Assembly (NCBI GenBank): GCA_032622095.1
Contig: CP136067.1
Location: 78,266,705 to 78,330,704 of the forward strand
Reading direction: 5' to 3'
DNA: 64,000 bases
Source: Siphonodentalium dalli
Taxonomy: Eukaryota; Mollusca; Scaphopoda; Gadilida; Siphonodentaliidae
Made by a program: the position numbers and the translations under genes. The notes below the pieces were generated by a model, which saw nothing but the letters and a program-made list of their open reading frames with translations, had not been told where the DNA came from and ran no database searches. This document shows, one piece after another, positions 11,780 through 23,622 of this stretch; the first letter of the stretch is position 1, and the number at the start of each line of letters is the position of its first letter.

Positions 11780-13150
11780 AAGAAAACGGTGACGACGTAT
11801 ACAGGCATGATGCAACGAACTCATTGTTTATTAATATTAGTCGTATAGGTGTTTATACACGGCCCAGACACATATATCCCTTTATCTCATAGCTCTCATT
11901 TACCATACAAAATTAATTAATAAACATTGATTAGTGTCCTTAGATGACTCGAGTTCCAGATTATCAATCGAGAATAACCCGGATTCGCTTCCTGGAACTG
12001 AATCAAGGCGATGAATAACCAGGATTCGAGGGTATAGGACATCAACCAATATGTTCCGCACACATGTTTCACGCTCATTCAGATACATGTATGTATACAT
12101 AACTCCGAACAGATTTTCTAACAACCTATCGATTAAATAACAATTATTTAGAGATTCTCCTTAAAACACAAGGCATCGGGATGAACGAACAAATGCGAGG
12201 GAGGCAGTAAGAAACAGATAGCTAGCTGATAAAGTCATATACAACGGTGATATAATGCGAAAATAGTGATTTAAAGCAATTTTTTTTTAAGTGGGTCGGC
12301 CAAATCCGGATCCGGAATGCGGGTTAATGTTAGTCCCGTGAAATGTTTGTGCTTTGTGGGCGTGACTTCTGGAGTTGGACAAAAAACTCGAGTACATATG
12401 GCCTACATATATGATAATTGGGGATCGATTTTGGTCCCATAAAGGGCGATTACTATCGGGCATGTCCTGCTCCACAATCAACTTGGTTTGACACCGAGCG
12501 ACCGAGGAACGCTGATGTCGACAACCTGCACATCACGTCAACCAAATCAAACTCTGTACCTTAAGGGCTTCGTAAAATTACAATGAATTTTGTTTATAGA
12601 AACTTTGTCGATAGACCAGATCATTGACCAATTATAATTCGACCGAGGGGGTCGGTTGTTAAATATACTAGTACCCAGGCATGCATGCAAATTCATAAGT
12701 ATTCCGATGAAGTTTATTGACATTGACAGACACGGCGCCCGAATCACTTATTTCAACTACATACATCATTCCATTGGATGTTTGTCAATGACACCAACCA
12801 GTGCGGACACGGTGAACTTAGAATTCATCAGTTATTAGCCAGAAATGCTAGCCAACTGATGCTATGACAATATAACGCCCCGATGTCGATCGGTGGCGGC
12901 CAGTCAACGCAATTACGGGGGCTCGACGTTGAATGGGTTAATGGGAAGGACCTTAATATGATCGTGTAAATAGTCATGAAACTATTTGGCGATATATTTA
13001 GGCATAACGCATGGTAATGATGCGAATGCTTGATTTATCTGGTATATCGTTTTGGATGCGAGTAGACTATACGATAATTATGCATATAAATATAGCATAT
13101 GGTTTAGACATCCGGCTTTGATAACAAAGGCATGCATATAGTAATGTACA
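11062..13150. repeat. Duplicated segment, copy 2 (probable haplotype 2)
   Basis: Copy of 7882-10961 with scattered substitutions, single-base indels and different (GA)n lengths (about 11399-11458 and 11699-11775). It lacks the 9430-10477 insertion. It runs on past the point where copy 1 is cut by the gap ('GTAATGTACATAGTG' at about 13141). Confidence 0.85.
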
Positions 13151-13643
13151 TAGTGAATGTTATAAAATGCATCTCGGTGCCGATCATTAAGTATGGCACT
13201 TTCAGACAAATAACTTCCAACCTATACAGGCATTGATGTGTACCTGTGATGGTCATATTATCATAGGCTAAACCTAAAATGATGAGTTCACAAGTCATTG
13301 TAGGCTTCTCTATGTGAATATGTGTAATTGCCAGGTGGAATAAACACCATGCAAATGAGCACATCTATGTCTACCTGCAAAAACATGTTTTGAGATTCGA
13401 AGCTAATGCATAAATTTACTATTTGAGTTCATTATCTTCACACCCGTCGCAATCGATTTCCGATATACCCAATAGCTATACCACCATATTTCCTCTAATT
13501 GGTTTTCGGATTTGTAATGTAAATATGAAACATGGCATGATGGCAATACTATGACATCGCAGTCTCCTTTTTTCGATTGAACAACACATAAAATATATAA
13601 TTGACAAAGTTCAACAAATTCTGGTCAGTTCAGCTTACAAACA
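13151..13643. other. No gene recognised
   Basis: Unassigned single-copy-looking sequence between the haplotype duplication and the TTAA-flanked element. An 86-codon minus-strand open stretch overlaps the duplication end and shows no recognisable feature. Confidence 0.5.
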
Positions 13644-14742
13644 TTAACCCTTTGAACCCCAGCGGCCGGAATACCGGCCGCTGCGTGAACCTCCATATAC
13701 CCTAGCGGCCGGTATACCGGCCGCTGAACCGGCCATTATAACGACCGCCACGTGTTTATAGTTTATAGCTATGCGCTTCAATAACAAATCGACGTCTAAA
13801 CTCTAGTTATATATATCAAATATAAAAAGCCTGTTCAAATTATATTTATATGGTGAAGGGCCTCGATCGCATATCAAGTTGATTTCTTGGCGCATGCGCA
13901 GAGCAGCGAAATGCGAAATAAATGGTTTATAGCGTATACTTATGCACGACATACCCACTAATATATGTTTAAATGGCCCCATAGACATCGGCGGTGGTCA
14001 GGGTGTGTATATGGAATGTCTACCCGCTATAGTATCGGGTAGGAATATATGCGCATGCGCAGAACATAGGTTGTAAATGACAAAAACATGCGTTTTAAGC
14101 GAAATGTGGTGTTATATATAGGACATATAGCTGCATCATAATTGCAGTTTCTTGCTAATGCCGGGTAGTTTTCTGGTAACCGTTACTAAGGAGAGATTGG
14201 GTGGCATAGAATATGGTCCATGCATAACATACATATGTATGCACAGTTTCAAACAGGTGACACCATTGAACATATACATTATGCGACTATATATTGTATA
14301 AATTAAGGGAACACTACCACTTAATGGTTAGTGCAGTGGTGTCATCCGTTCATTTGTGGTACTTGATTAGCAACCGTTGCTACCTTAAATAATTAATTTC
14401 ATTCGATCTCTCTTAAATTCTTGTCGGATATATCTCAAATTTCACATTAGGGTATTATCGTCATCAAAAACACAATCACTGGCATTGAGTTATGACATAC
14501 CATGCTATAATTGCCTTTTCCAGTCAATTCCGGGTAGTTGCCTAGCAACCGTTACCAAGACGCTGCCGCGTGGCAAAGTCTTCCGATTTTATAATGATCG
14601 GTGATCAGTTTCATACCTGTGTCACAAATTAAACATAACCAACATCATCCAACAAGACACTATAAAATTTAAAGGAAAATCCCACGAGGAGCCCAGGGTC
14701 AGGGTGTCGGTCGTGGTAGGGCGTCAGGGTTCAAAGGGTTAA
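13644..14742. mobile_element. piggyBac-like MITE, longer copy
   Basis: The ends are TTAACCCTTTGAACCCC on the left and GGGTTCAAAGGGTTAA on the right, an inverted repeat whose outer TTAA matches the target duplicated by piggyBac transposases. Next to the left end lies the near-palindrome AGCGGCCGG..CCGGCCGCT, partly repeated 40 bp further in. A second copy at 40622-41412 matches along its length but lacks about 330 bp present here (about 13810-14135). There is no transposase frame, so it must depend on another element. Confidence 0.8.
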
Positions 14743-16400
14743 GAGTGAGAATTGGAGGTACTGAAATAAATATATTGTGTGATTTGTAAGTTAGCTTTCG
14801 GTTTTGTTATTGTTGTTGTTGTTGTTGATCCCCTGATATGTCCTAGCGCGGACTCAAATTAGTGCATCGGCGCTCAAGAGCTGCACATAGCTGGGCTAAG
14901 GTGTATCTTCCGTGGTTGTGTGTTAGGTGGTTGAGAAGCCTCTCCTTTGTTTCCCATCCCTACCGCGAGAATACTGAATGTCACTTGCAATGGTGGTGGT
15001 ATATATAGAGTTCATTATCTATATAGAGCCTGTTCCTCACGAGCCGTGTCTGCTTGCCGGGAGTCCATATTCATTTGTAATCATGAGAATAAAGCATCAA
15101 TCAAACCGGATGTTCAACTTATATGACTCGCTCAGAATACGAATTTTGTGTGTGTGTGTGTGGGGGGGGGGGGTGTGATACGATAATCTTGCAATAATTC
15201 GTCTCCGTCTGTCAGATGCGGGTTTATCCAGCCGATGAACATTCTCGAATAAACTCATGTGATTGTCCTCGATTCCAATTTCATGGATCGAACTCTTAGA
15301 TCAAGAACTTCTTTCTCGAGTTCCGCATTCAACACACTGAGCTGTCCTATAAACATATTAGCTTCTGATTACTTCTTCATAATTTCACATTTTGGGCATC
15401 AAAATCTTTTCTCATATTTTGGAGTTCACGATCTTGCTTCGTAACAAAGTTTCTCTATAACAGACTTCATTTCATCATTAAATATACGGCGGGGGGTGGG
15501 GGGGGGGGGGGGGCGTTGCATGGCGATGGACATGCTGTTAAGATATTCAGCTCCGTCATAAACCGCCATTAACTGAAAGAATAGTAAAATATAGACATAC
15601 TTAGTTCTTATACCAATCAGAATATATGGCATAAACATTATGTTGTCAAATGTTTTCATTTGTTATGTAAACAAAAGCAAAAAACGTAACAGAACCTGGC
15701 TTTTGTTTAGATCCGGATATGGTAGACCTAAAGAGCGTTATTTGTTACTGTTTTCCTGATATGGAAATAATAAAGAGCGTTTTCATTTGTGTGTGATTAA
15801 GCAATAGAATTGCGCTGCATGTATTATGTAAACAAAAGCAATACTTCTGCAACACGAGCAGGTTCTTGTTTACGTACACCATCATACGTCTTGACGACCA
15901 TATACTATTTACGCGCTGATTATGTTTGGCACATGAACAAAACTATATTTTTTTTTTAATTCCTTCTTTTGATGGCGATTTGAACAAATATGAATATTTC
16001 GGCAACGAACACCGCCCGTGCCTTAAAGATTGCATTGTCCATTTCCACACATTTAGTTGTATTTCACGATATACCGGTTTCAACGGACGATATTCTAGTG
16101 GACATCGACTCAATTTTTATTTCACTTCAATGTCATGATAGGTGATAGAACTGATAATGGGATGTCGGTTTTTATCATAAACAATGAATATAGCAAAATG
16201 TAATTGTCATATTTAACAACACAAAACAACTACAGTGTATTACATATCCGAAAATAACGATACTTTTTGTTTCCAACTGTAATGTATATATATCTTACCC
16301 TTCTAAAATAATATTGTGTTACTTCTTTTCCGTCCTCGCATTTATTCATTTGATTTACATTTATTTCAAGACAGCTTAGCCATCTTCATACGGCGTCCAT
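14743..16400. other. No gene recognised; simple repeats
   Basis: Holds a (GTT)n tract near 14808-14827, a (TG)n-(G)n tract at about 15148-15173 and a poly-G run near 15490-15513. A weak repeated motif 'TATGTAAACAAAAGCAA' occurs at about 15663 and 15826. The 70-codon frame at 15926-16138 is unassigned. Confidence 0.5.
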
Positions 16401-16483
16401 GGAACGTATTTTTTGGTCAGCAATTTGTAGCTGCGTGTTTTCCGTTCCGAAGCGTTGCATTCGTATTCCATATCTTTATCATT

Positions 16484-16976
16484 ATTCTCGTTGTATTGAT
16501 GCACTTGCTTGAGAAGTGATTCTCGTTGTATTGATGCACTTGTTTGAGAAGTGATTCTCGTTGTATTGATGCACATGTTTGAGAAGTGATTCTCGTTGTA
16601 TTAATGCACATGTTTGAGAAGTGATTCTCGTTGTATTGATGCACATGTTAGAGAAGTAATTCTCGTTGTATTGATGCACATGTTTGAGAAGTGATTCTCG
16701 TTGTATCGATGCACATGTTTGAGAAGTGATTCTCGTTGTATTGATGCACATGTTTGGGAAGTGATTCTCGAAGTATTGATGCATATGTTTGAGTTGTGAT
16801 TCTCGTTATATCGATGCACATGTTTGAGAAGTGATTCTCGTTGTATCGATGCACATGTTTGAGAAGTGATTCGCATTGTATCGGTGCAAATGTTTGAGAA
16901 GTGATTCTCGTTGCATTGATGCACATGTTATGAGAAGTGATTCTCGTTGTATTGATGCACGTGTTTGAGAAGTGCA
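16484..16976. repeat. 35-bp minisatellite, about 14 copies
   Basis: The unit is about 'TGATTCTCGTTGTATTGATGC' followed by 'ACATGTTTGAGAAG', in tandem with few substitutions and one 1-bp indel. Because 35 is not a multiple of three and the unit has no minus-strand stop in any frame, all three minus frames stay open. That explains the cluster of overlapping His/Asn/Ser/Cys-rich frames here, so they are not genes. Single units sit in the paralogous blocks at about 20510-20545 and 20993-21025, so the array grew from one ancestral unit. Confidence 0.9.
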
Positions 16977-17257
16977 TCGTAACTCATATCGTCGTTGCTG
17001 TATTATGGAGTCGTGTTCAGCAATTAAAACGGAAGTGATGTGCGAGGTAAGCTTCCAGGTTACGTCGTTCCAAATCCGCAAGTGTTGCATGGTGAGAATA
17101 CACCCATCGAGAAAAAAATGTGAAAATGGGGTCTATATGTCTTCAGTCATTAAAATATATATTATAGATACAGGCAGCAGGTGTCGAATCCGTATAGTAG
17201 GTAGGCATATACAGACAAATCGCAGAGATAAGTTATGTATATAACTGCGAGGTCGAT
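16977..17257. repeat. 0.5-kb repeat family, left part (interrupted by A-B-A-B-A array)
   Basis: Carries 'CATCGTAACTCATATCGTCG', then 'CAATTAAAACGGAAGTGATGTG' blocks, and ends in 'ATATAACTGCGAGGTCGATATTATG'. These recur in order at 20545-20810, 21027-21314 and 21842-21885. The copy is split at 17258-20421 by the array described next. Confidence 0.75.
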
Positions 17258-17259
17258 AT

Positions 17260-17714
17260 TATGGTTACACTGGTGTAAATAAGGTTCCGAGTGACATCTA
17301 GCGGATGCGGGAGGAATATATAGGAGAGAATAAAATAGACACTGGGCCCTGATTGGTCAATAGCCGTGTGTGCTTTTCACATAAAAAAATCATCACACCT
17401 CTTCCCTATGATTTCCCATAGGTAAAATAACCATTGGCAAAGGAATTAACCCTTTGTAGTGAAGTTTGAATTTTTTGGTGTGGTCTAAAATATGACTGTA
17501 TTTTTTTATGCGGTTCTGACACTAGTTACGAAAACATAAGATTTAAAGGCGAATTCCCTGCTAGACAGACATGATTTTTTTGTGTAAAAAGTTTCCCAAA
17601 ATGTCAATTTTTCAGATTTAAAGAAAATTTTGGACCCAACATTTATATTGCCAACACTATACGCTAAAACGTTAGCACTGATGCCTATGGAAAACATTTA
17701 CACCAGTGTAACCT
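17260..17714. mobile_element. A element, copy 1 (TIR element, ~455 bp)
   Basis: Starts GGTTACACTGGTGTAAAT and ends with its exact reverse complement, ATTTACACCAGTGTAACC. Most of its junctions in the array are flanked by TA, as expected for Tc1/mariner-type insertion. The minus strand carries a 63-codon open stretch, also seen in the third copy but frameshifted in the second by a missing A, so it is not a conserved protein. The element is non-autonomous. Confidence 0.75.
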
Positions 17715-18611
17715 AAAGGGAAAAAATAGCTTTTTATCATTTTTGATTCCTGGGAGTCACTTTAAAGCATTTTAATGCATTTTACAGAGCCTGGTCTTTC
17801 AGTCCAATGAATATCTCATGCTTGGTGTGGCTATTCTTGCTGCTGATGTCTTCTTTCACTTACATCAGCCAAAAAAATAGTAAGATTTTTCATAAAAAAA
17901 TGCCAATTTTTCAAGGTATTTTCAAAAAATTTCAAGGTGGTAATAGTCACATGATCATGCAAATGACCCATAACATGAGCATGTCAACGACACATATATC
18001 AATTGTTATAAGAACCTAATCTAACAAGTATTTTGGATTTTATAGCCAGTGATATACAGATATATATCATAAAAGTGTGTCATTTCCACTGGTGGGTATG
18101 GTCATTTGAAGGTTAATAGCACTAAAACTTGGACACATTTAAGAAAATGCTTCAGCAATTCAAAGAGAGCATATCTTTATTCAACTAATTCAATATACAC
18201 CCACATCCAGTTATCTTGGATCACCCTTGCAGACCTGAAAATGTCATATTTTATTCTTCAATGTGCTGATAAAGTCATGCGCTTGATGCTCAGCTGATCA
18301 GATCTGGACTCAATGACCTCACATCACCAGAAGTTCTCTCATGGAAAGAATATTGTACAGTCTTCCATAGCTGATCCAAGTTTGCAACACCAGACCCCTA
18401 AAACTGAGTGAAAATGGGTCCTGAACATGACTGGTGGTGGAAAATTGTGCTTTTTTGATGAATAATGTGTTAAAGGGGGTGGGGTTAAATTGTGTGTGAT
18501 AAATAAAGAACCACAGAAGTGATATTGTTTTTGAACACATTTTTTCCATTGATGGGCAATTCTGAAGAAATGTAGGGAGTTACAATTATTCCGCGAAAAA
18601 GCGGGCTATCG
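17715..18611. repeat. B spacer, copy 1 (~900 bp)
   Basis: Segment between A copies, repeated almost identically at 19067-19966. It contains a 63-codon plus-strand open stretch (18106-18297, repeated unchanged at 19457-19648) and an AATAAA near 18504. I recognise no domain. Its outermost bases extend the A inverted repeat (CTTTA before A, TAAAG after A). Confidence 0.7.
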
Positions 18612-19066
18612 CTTTAGGTTACACTGGTGTAAATAAGGTTCCGAGTGACATCTAGCGGATGCGGGAGGAATATATAGGAGAGAATAAAATAGACACTGGG
18701 CCCTGATTGGTCAATAGCCGTGTGTGCTTTTCACATAAAAAATCATCACACCTCTTCCCTATGATTTCCCATAGGTAAAATAACCATTGGCAAAGGAATT
18801 AACCCTTTGTAGTGAAGTTTGAATTTTTTGGTGTGGTCTAAAATATGACTGTATTTTTTTATGCGGTTCTGACACTAGTTACGAAAACATAAGATTTAAG
18901 GCGAATTCCCTGCTAGACAGACATGATTTTTTTGTGTAAAAAGTTTCCCAAAATGTCAATTTTTCAGATTTAAAGAAAATTTTGGACCCAACATTTATAT
19001 TGCCAACACTATACGCTAAAACGTTAGCACTGAGGCCTATGGAAAACATTTACACCAGTGTAACCT
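18612..19066. mobile_element. A element, copy 2
   Basis: Near-identical to the first A copy, with the same inverted ends. It differs by one lost A near 18898 and a few substitutions. Confidence 0.75.
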
Positions 19067-19966
19067 AAAGGGAAAAAATAGCTTTTTATCATTTTTGATT
19101 CCTGGGAGTCACTTTAAAGCATTTTAATGCATTTTACAGAGCCTGGTCTTTCAGTCCAATGAATATCTCATGCTTGGTGTGGCTATTCTTGCTGCTGATG
19201 TCTTCTTTCACTTACATCAGCCAAAAAAATAGTAAGATTTTTCATAAAAAATGCCAATTTGTCAAGGTATTTTCAAAAATTTTCAAGGTGGTAATAGTCA
19301 CATGATAATGCAAATGACCCATAACATGAGCATGTCAACGACACATATATCAATTGTTATAAAAACCTAATCTAACAAGTATTTTGGATTTTATAGCCAG
19401 TGATATACAGATATATATCATAAAAGTGTGTCATTTCCACTGGTGGGTATGGTCATTTGAAGGTTAATAGCACTAAAACTTGGACACATTTAAGAAAATG
19501 CTTCAGCAATTCAAAGAGAGCATATCTTTATTCAACTAATTCAATATACACCCACATCCAGTTATCTTGGATCACCCTTGCAGACCTGAAAATGTCATAT
19601 TTTATTCTTCAATGTGCTGATAAAGTCATGCGCTTGATGCTCAGCTGATCAGATCTGGACTCAATGACCTCACATCACCAGAAGTTCTCTCATGGAAAGA
19701 ATATTGTACAGTCTTCCATAGCTGATCCAAGTTTGCAACACCAGACCCCTAAAACTGAGTGAAAATGGGGCCTGAACATGACTGGTGGTGGAAAATTGTG
19801 CTTTTTTGATGAATAATGTGTTAAAGGGGGGTGGGGTTAAATTGTGTGTGATAAATAAAGAACCACAGAAGTGATATTGTTTTTGAACACATTTTTTCCA
19901 TTGATGGGCAATTCTGAAGAAATGTAGGGAGTTACAATTATTCCGCGAAAAAGCGGGCTATCGCTT
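19067..19966. repeat. B spacer, copy 2
   Basis: Near-identical to the first B copy; differences are mostly in homopolymer length and single substitutions. Confidence 0.7.
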
Positions 19967-20421
19967 TAGGTTACACTGGTGTAAATAAGGTTCCGAGTGA
20001 CATCTAGCGGATGCGGGAGGAATATATAGGAGAGAATAAAATAGACACTGGGCCCTGATTGGTCAATAGCCGTGTGTGCTTTTCACATAAAAAAATCATC
20101 ACACCTCTTCCCTATGATTTCCCATAGGTAAAATAACCATTGGCAAAGGAATTAACCCTTTGTAGTGAAGTTTGAATTTTTTGGTGTGGTCTAAAATATG
20201 ACTGTATTTTTTTATGCGGTTCTGACACTAGTTACGAAAACATAAGATTTAAAGGCGAATTCCCTGCTAGACAGACATGATTTTTTTGTGTAAAAAGTTT
20301 CCCAAAATGTCAATTTTTCAGATTTAAAGAAAATTTTGGACCCAACATTTATATTGCCAACACTATACGCTAAAACGTTAACACTGAGGCCTATGGAAAA
20401 CATTTACACCAGTGTAACCTA
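19967..20421. mobile_element. A element, copy 3
   Basis: Closes the A-B-A-B-A array. Right after it the host repeat resumes with 'TAATGAACGAAAAC', matching the uninterrupted paralogue near 20808 ('TTATGAATGAAAAA'). Confidence 0.75.
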
Positions 20422-21950
20422 ATGAACGAAAACAAAACACTTAATAATAAACAGAGTTATTCATCTTAGTACGACAATGGTTCGGTGTGTTGTGGAAATG
20501 TATCCATTTTCTCGTTGTATTTATGCACCTGTTTGAGAAGTGCATCGAAGCTCATATCGTCATTGCACGTTGTCGTGTTGACCAATTCAACGGAAGTTAT
20601 GTGCGAGAGGTTATCTCGTTTAATTTCCAAAGTGTTACATGGTGAGGATACAACCATCGAGAGAAAAAACATGAAAATGGGTGTATGTATTCAGTCGTTA
20701 AAATATATATTATAGATAGACAACAGATATCGACTCAGTATAGTAGGTAGACATATACAAACATATCGCAGAGATAAGTTATGTATATAACTGCAAGGTC
20801 GATATTATGAATGAAAAAACACTTGATAATAAACATAGAGTTATTCATCTTAGTATGACAATGGTTCAGTGTGTTGTCGAAATGGCTCACCTTCAAACTG
20901 GCGTCCATGTAACGCGTTTGTTGGTCAGCAATTGATACCTGCGTGTTTTTCGTTCCGAAGAGTTGCATTTGTAATCCATATCTATATCCTTATTCTCGTT
21001 GTATTGATGCACATGTTTGAGAAGTGTATCGAAACTCATATCGTCATTGCTGTTTTATCGAGTCGTTTTCACCAATTAAAACAGAAGTGATGTGCGAGGT
21101 ATAAGCTTCCAGGTTATGTCGTTCAATTTCCAAAGCCTTATGTATCGTAGCTATCGAGACAAGATAAGAAAATGGGTTGATGTATTCAGTCATTAAAATA
21201 TGTATTATAGATACAGCCAACAGATGTCAAATCAGTATAGTAGGTAGGCAAAAATAGACATATCGCAGAGATATGTTATTCACAGTGTATATAACTTCGA
21301 GGTCGATATTGTAAATGAAAAAAAACTTGCTAATAAACATAGAGTTAGTCATCTTAGTATGACAATGGTTCGGTGTGTTGTGGAAATGGATCCTGTTGGT
21401 GGGGTTGCAAATAATTACGATCCAACTGGAGTTATATCGTATATAGGCAGAGATATTAGAATAATAATATATCTGCCATCAATGATAATCGTCGGTGCTA
21501 TTCAGCTTTCTTATGAGAAAGTGTTTATTTGTCATGGTATAGCCATATTCCCTACTTATGGACACCGGTGTTATTCTATTTTACAAACATTTTCTAATTA
21601 TGTGATTGTGCATATCTGGATTGTTAACAGAAACGGCCTATATGGTGTCCCTGGGCGTGTCCGCCTTAAAATATCAAACTACCCATCCCCATCGAACCAT
21701 ACCAATCTCCCAAGTCCGCGAAATTGCATTTGACACCCCCCTCCAGCAGTTGAAATTCTCCAAATGGTACCTCAACCTTTCCAACTTGTCAATTTTCCAA
21801 CTGATGATCATTTCAGTACAACATTTTGACTTAAAGTGTGATCGCAGAGATAATTCGTATATAACTGCGAGGTCGATATTATGAATGGAAAAAACACTTG
21901 ATATTAAACATAGAGTTATTCCTCTTAGTATGACAATGGTTCAGTCAAGC
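20422..21950. repeat. 0.5-kb repeat family, three to four diverged tandem copies
   Basis: Each unit opens with 'AATAAACATAGAGTTATTC', 'CTTAGTATGACAATGGTT' and 'TGTGTTGT..GAAATG'. Each ends with 'TATAACTGC.AGGTCGATATT'. Starts are seen near 20440, 20815, 21320 and 21890, and the middles differ. One unit's middle (about 21385-21840) is replaced by a copy of the 'CCAACTG' dispersed repeat. A 124-codon frame at 21359-21733 spans both repeats and is therefore not trusted as a gene. Confidence 0.65.
21560..21840 (+). repeat. 'CCAACTG' dispersed repeat
   Basis: Shares in order 'TTATGTGATTGTGCATA.CTGGATTGTT', 'CATACCAATCTCCCAAGTC', a C-rich run, 'CAACCTTTCCAACT' and 'TTTCCAACTGATGA..ATTTCAGT' with 22410-22670. 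Related copies occur near 29600-29720, 35520-35770, 44600-44770 and 60350-60830. It is probably a SINE-like or MITE-derived family. The ends are not defined. Confidence 0.6.
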
Positions 21951-22410
21951 TGCAAGACAGAGTTCAGTCCCCTCGCTACGCCATGTCCGACCGCTGTCGG
22001 CATGTGTATTTTCTTAATTAAATAAACATTTTTTATTTTGACAGTTACAATTCATTCTGGCTTGAACTAGACAATTTTCAAATGAATATAGACAGTTCGT
22101 TTTCTCAGAATAATGCAGAATGAATTGTAACCTACAAAAGTCTCAAATAAATAAATGTGCGAGTTATTGACATTATGTGTAGTTTAAAGTAGTGAACACA
22201 CCACGAACTGAAGGGATGTGCTCTCACTATCAGCCCATGGTTTGGGAGAGGCGACTCTATCAGGAAATGTACAACTCATATGGCTGGGCTATTCTATCAA
22301 CATTATCGGATGGAAATTTTATCAGGAAAAAACACTATATGGAAAAGTCTGTTCCTGTCAGCCTGTGTCACTGGCTGGCAACCAGAAATGTCAATTTGTA
22401 TTGGTTTATC
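21951..22410. other. No gene recognised
   Basis: Unassigned. Includes two overlapping plus-strand open frames (22192-22488 and 22218-22430) that run into the adjacent repeat. Confidence 0.45.
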
Positions 22411-22675
22411 GGGTGTTATTCTGTTTTTAAAACATGTTATAATTATGTGATTGTGCATACCTGGATTGTTGACAGACGCCCACCGTAAATTTTCAAACGA
22501 CACCCTCACCCGTCGAAACATACCAATCTCCCAAGTCTGCAAAATTTCACTTGAACCCCCCCCCCCCCCCCCCCCCACCAAGTTGAATTTCTCCAACTGG
22601 TACCACAACCTTTCCAACTGTTGTCAATTTTCCAACTGATGACAATTTCAGTCCAACATTTTGACATAAAGTATG
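22411..22675 (+). repeat. 'CCAACTG' dispersed repeat with poly-C
   Basis: Second copy of the family seen at 21560-21840. A run of about 20 C at 22557-22576 replaces the shorter C-rich stretch of the first copy. Confidence 0.65.
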
Positions 22676-23089
22676 AACATAAATTTCGCGCTAAATACTG
22701 GTTACAGAATCAAACTATGATAACTAGTTCAACCCTTTTCGATGTGTAGCAAGCAGGTCCAACTGTTGAGAAACTGACCAAGCAGAGTTGGATCAAAACC
22801 ACCTTCCTAAAATCAATCTTAGTATGTGAAGGTAAATATTGGAATCACTTGGAATTCACATAGATTGCACTAAATCATGCTTGCGCCTAAATATTGGTTG
22901 GAAAATTTAACTAAGTCTTATATTTCCAAATAATCTTATTTCAGCCATGACTTACACCAATAATATGAATATTATCCTGTAGGATTGGGGAGGGTGGATT
23001 TGGATAGAGCCCCGACACCACGTCCGCTTTGCTAATAGTCCACATATATTGCACTAAACGTTGGGTGGAATTTATGACTCATCGCTATA
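22676..23089. other. No gene recognised
   Basis: Unassigned AT-rich sequence between two repeats. Confidence 0.5.
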
Positions 23090-23622
23090 TATTCTCGTGC
23101 AGGTATAGGTTAATATTTGACAAACATATTCCAATATGTTCATATTGGACTTCGATTCTGAAATAATCCCATATATAGCGAACTTATACCCGTTATTCCG
23201 TTAAATTGCGCGGACCACAGTCAGTGAAAGCATGTTACCACGACAAATAGGCTTGTATGGGACATATTGCCCAAATAGTCACAATAATGCCACATTGGAC
23301 TAATTCGTTTTGAAATACGTTCATATTTAACCCATTTCTACCTCCATATAGGTTCATATTAAGCCTTAGTTTGTTCTTCTGAAAATAAGCTCATATTGGA
23401 CTTATTTCAAAAACACAAATAGGCCCATATCGGCATTATTGGAATCTGAATTACGCTCTATTTGAACCTGAACCGACTTACCAGATGTTCACTCTTTATA
23501 AATAATGTGTTTTCACTGCGGGACGCGCCATAAAACGGGATAACGGGTATAAGTAAAATAAGTCCAATATGAACCTATGTGAATATTTAGGACCGATATG
23601 AAACTATTTGCACGAGGATATG
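23090..23622. mobile_element. Long imperfect inverted-repeat element
   Basis: The arms at about 23094-23230 and 23505-23620 are inverted copies. Both contain 'CTTATACCCGTTAT.CCGTT', 'GGTTCATATTGGACTT'-like blocks and 'CTCGTGCA' near the outer end. The centre repeats 'AGGTTCATATTGGACTTATT' variants. No reading frame of note, so a MITE-like or fold-back element is likely. Confidence 0.6.

Noticed and set aside
16484-16976. CRISPR-like array
   Set aside because: Units are directly contiguous with no unique spacers, in a eukaryotic repeat context.
16376-17090. Overlapping minus-strand frames with Asn/His/Cys repeats
   Set aside because: Explained entirely by a 35-bp minisatellite with no minus-strand stops in any frame.
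17506-20403. 63-codon frames repeated in the A and B segments
   Set aside because: The A frame is broken by a one-base deletion in the middle copy. The B frame is identical only because the segments are recent duplicates.
17260-20421. A-B-A-B-A as an LTR retrotransposon tandem
   Set aside because: A has 18-23 bp inverted termini rather than TG..CA, and no primer-binding site or polypurine tract is seen next to the A copies.
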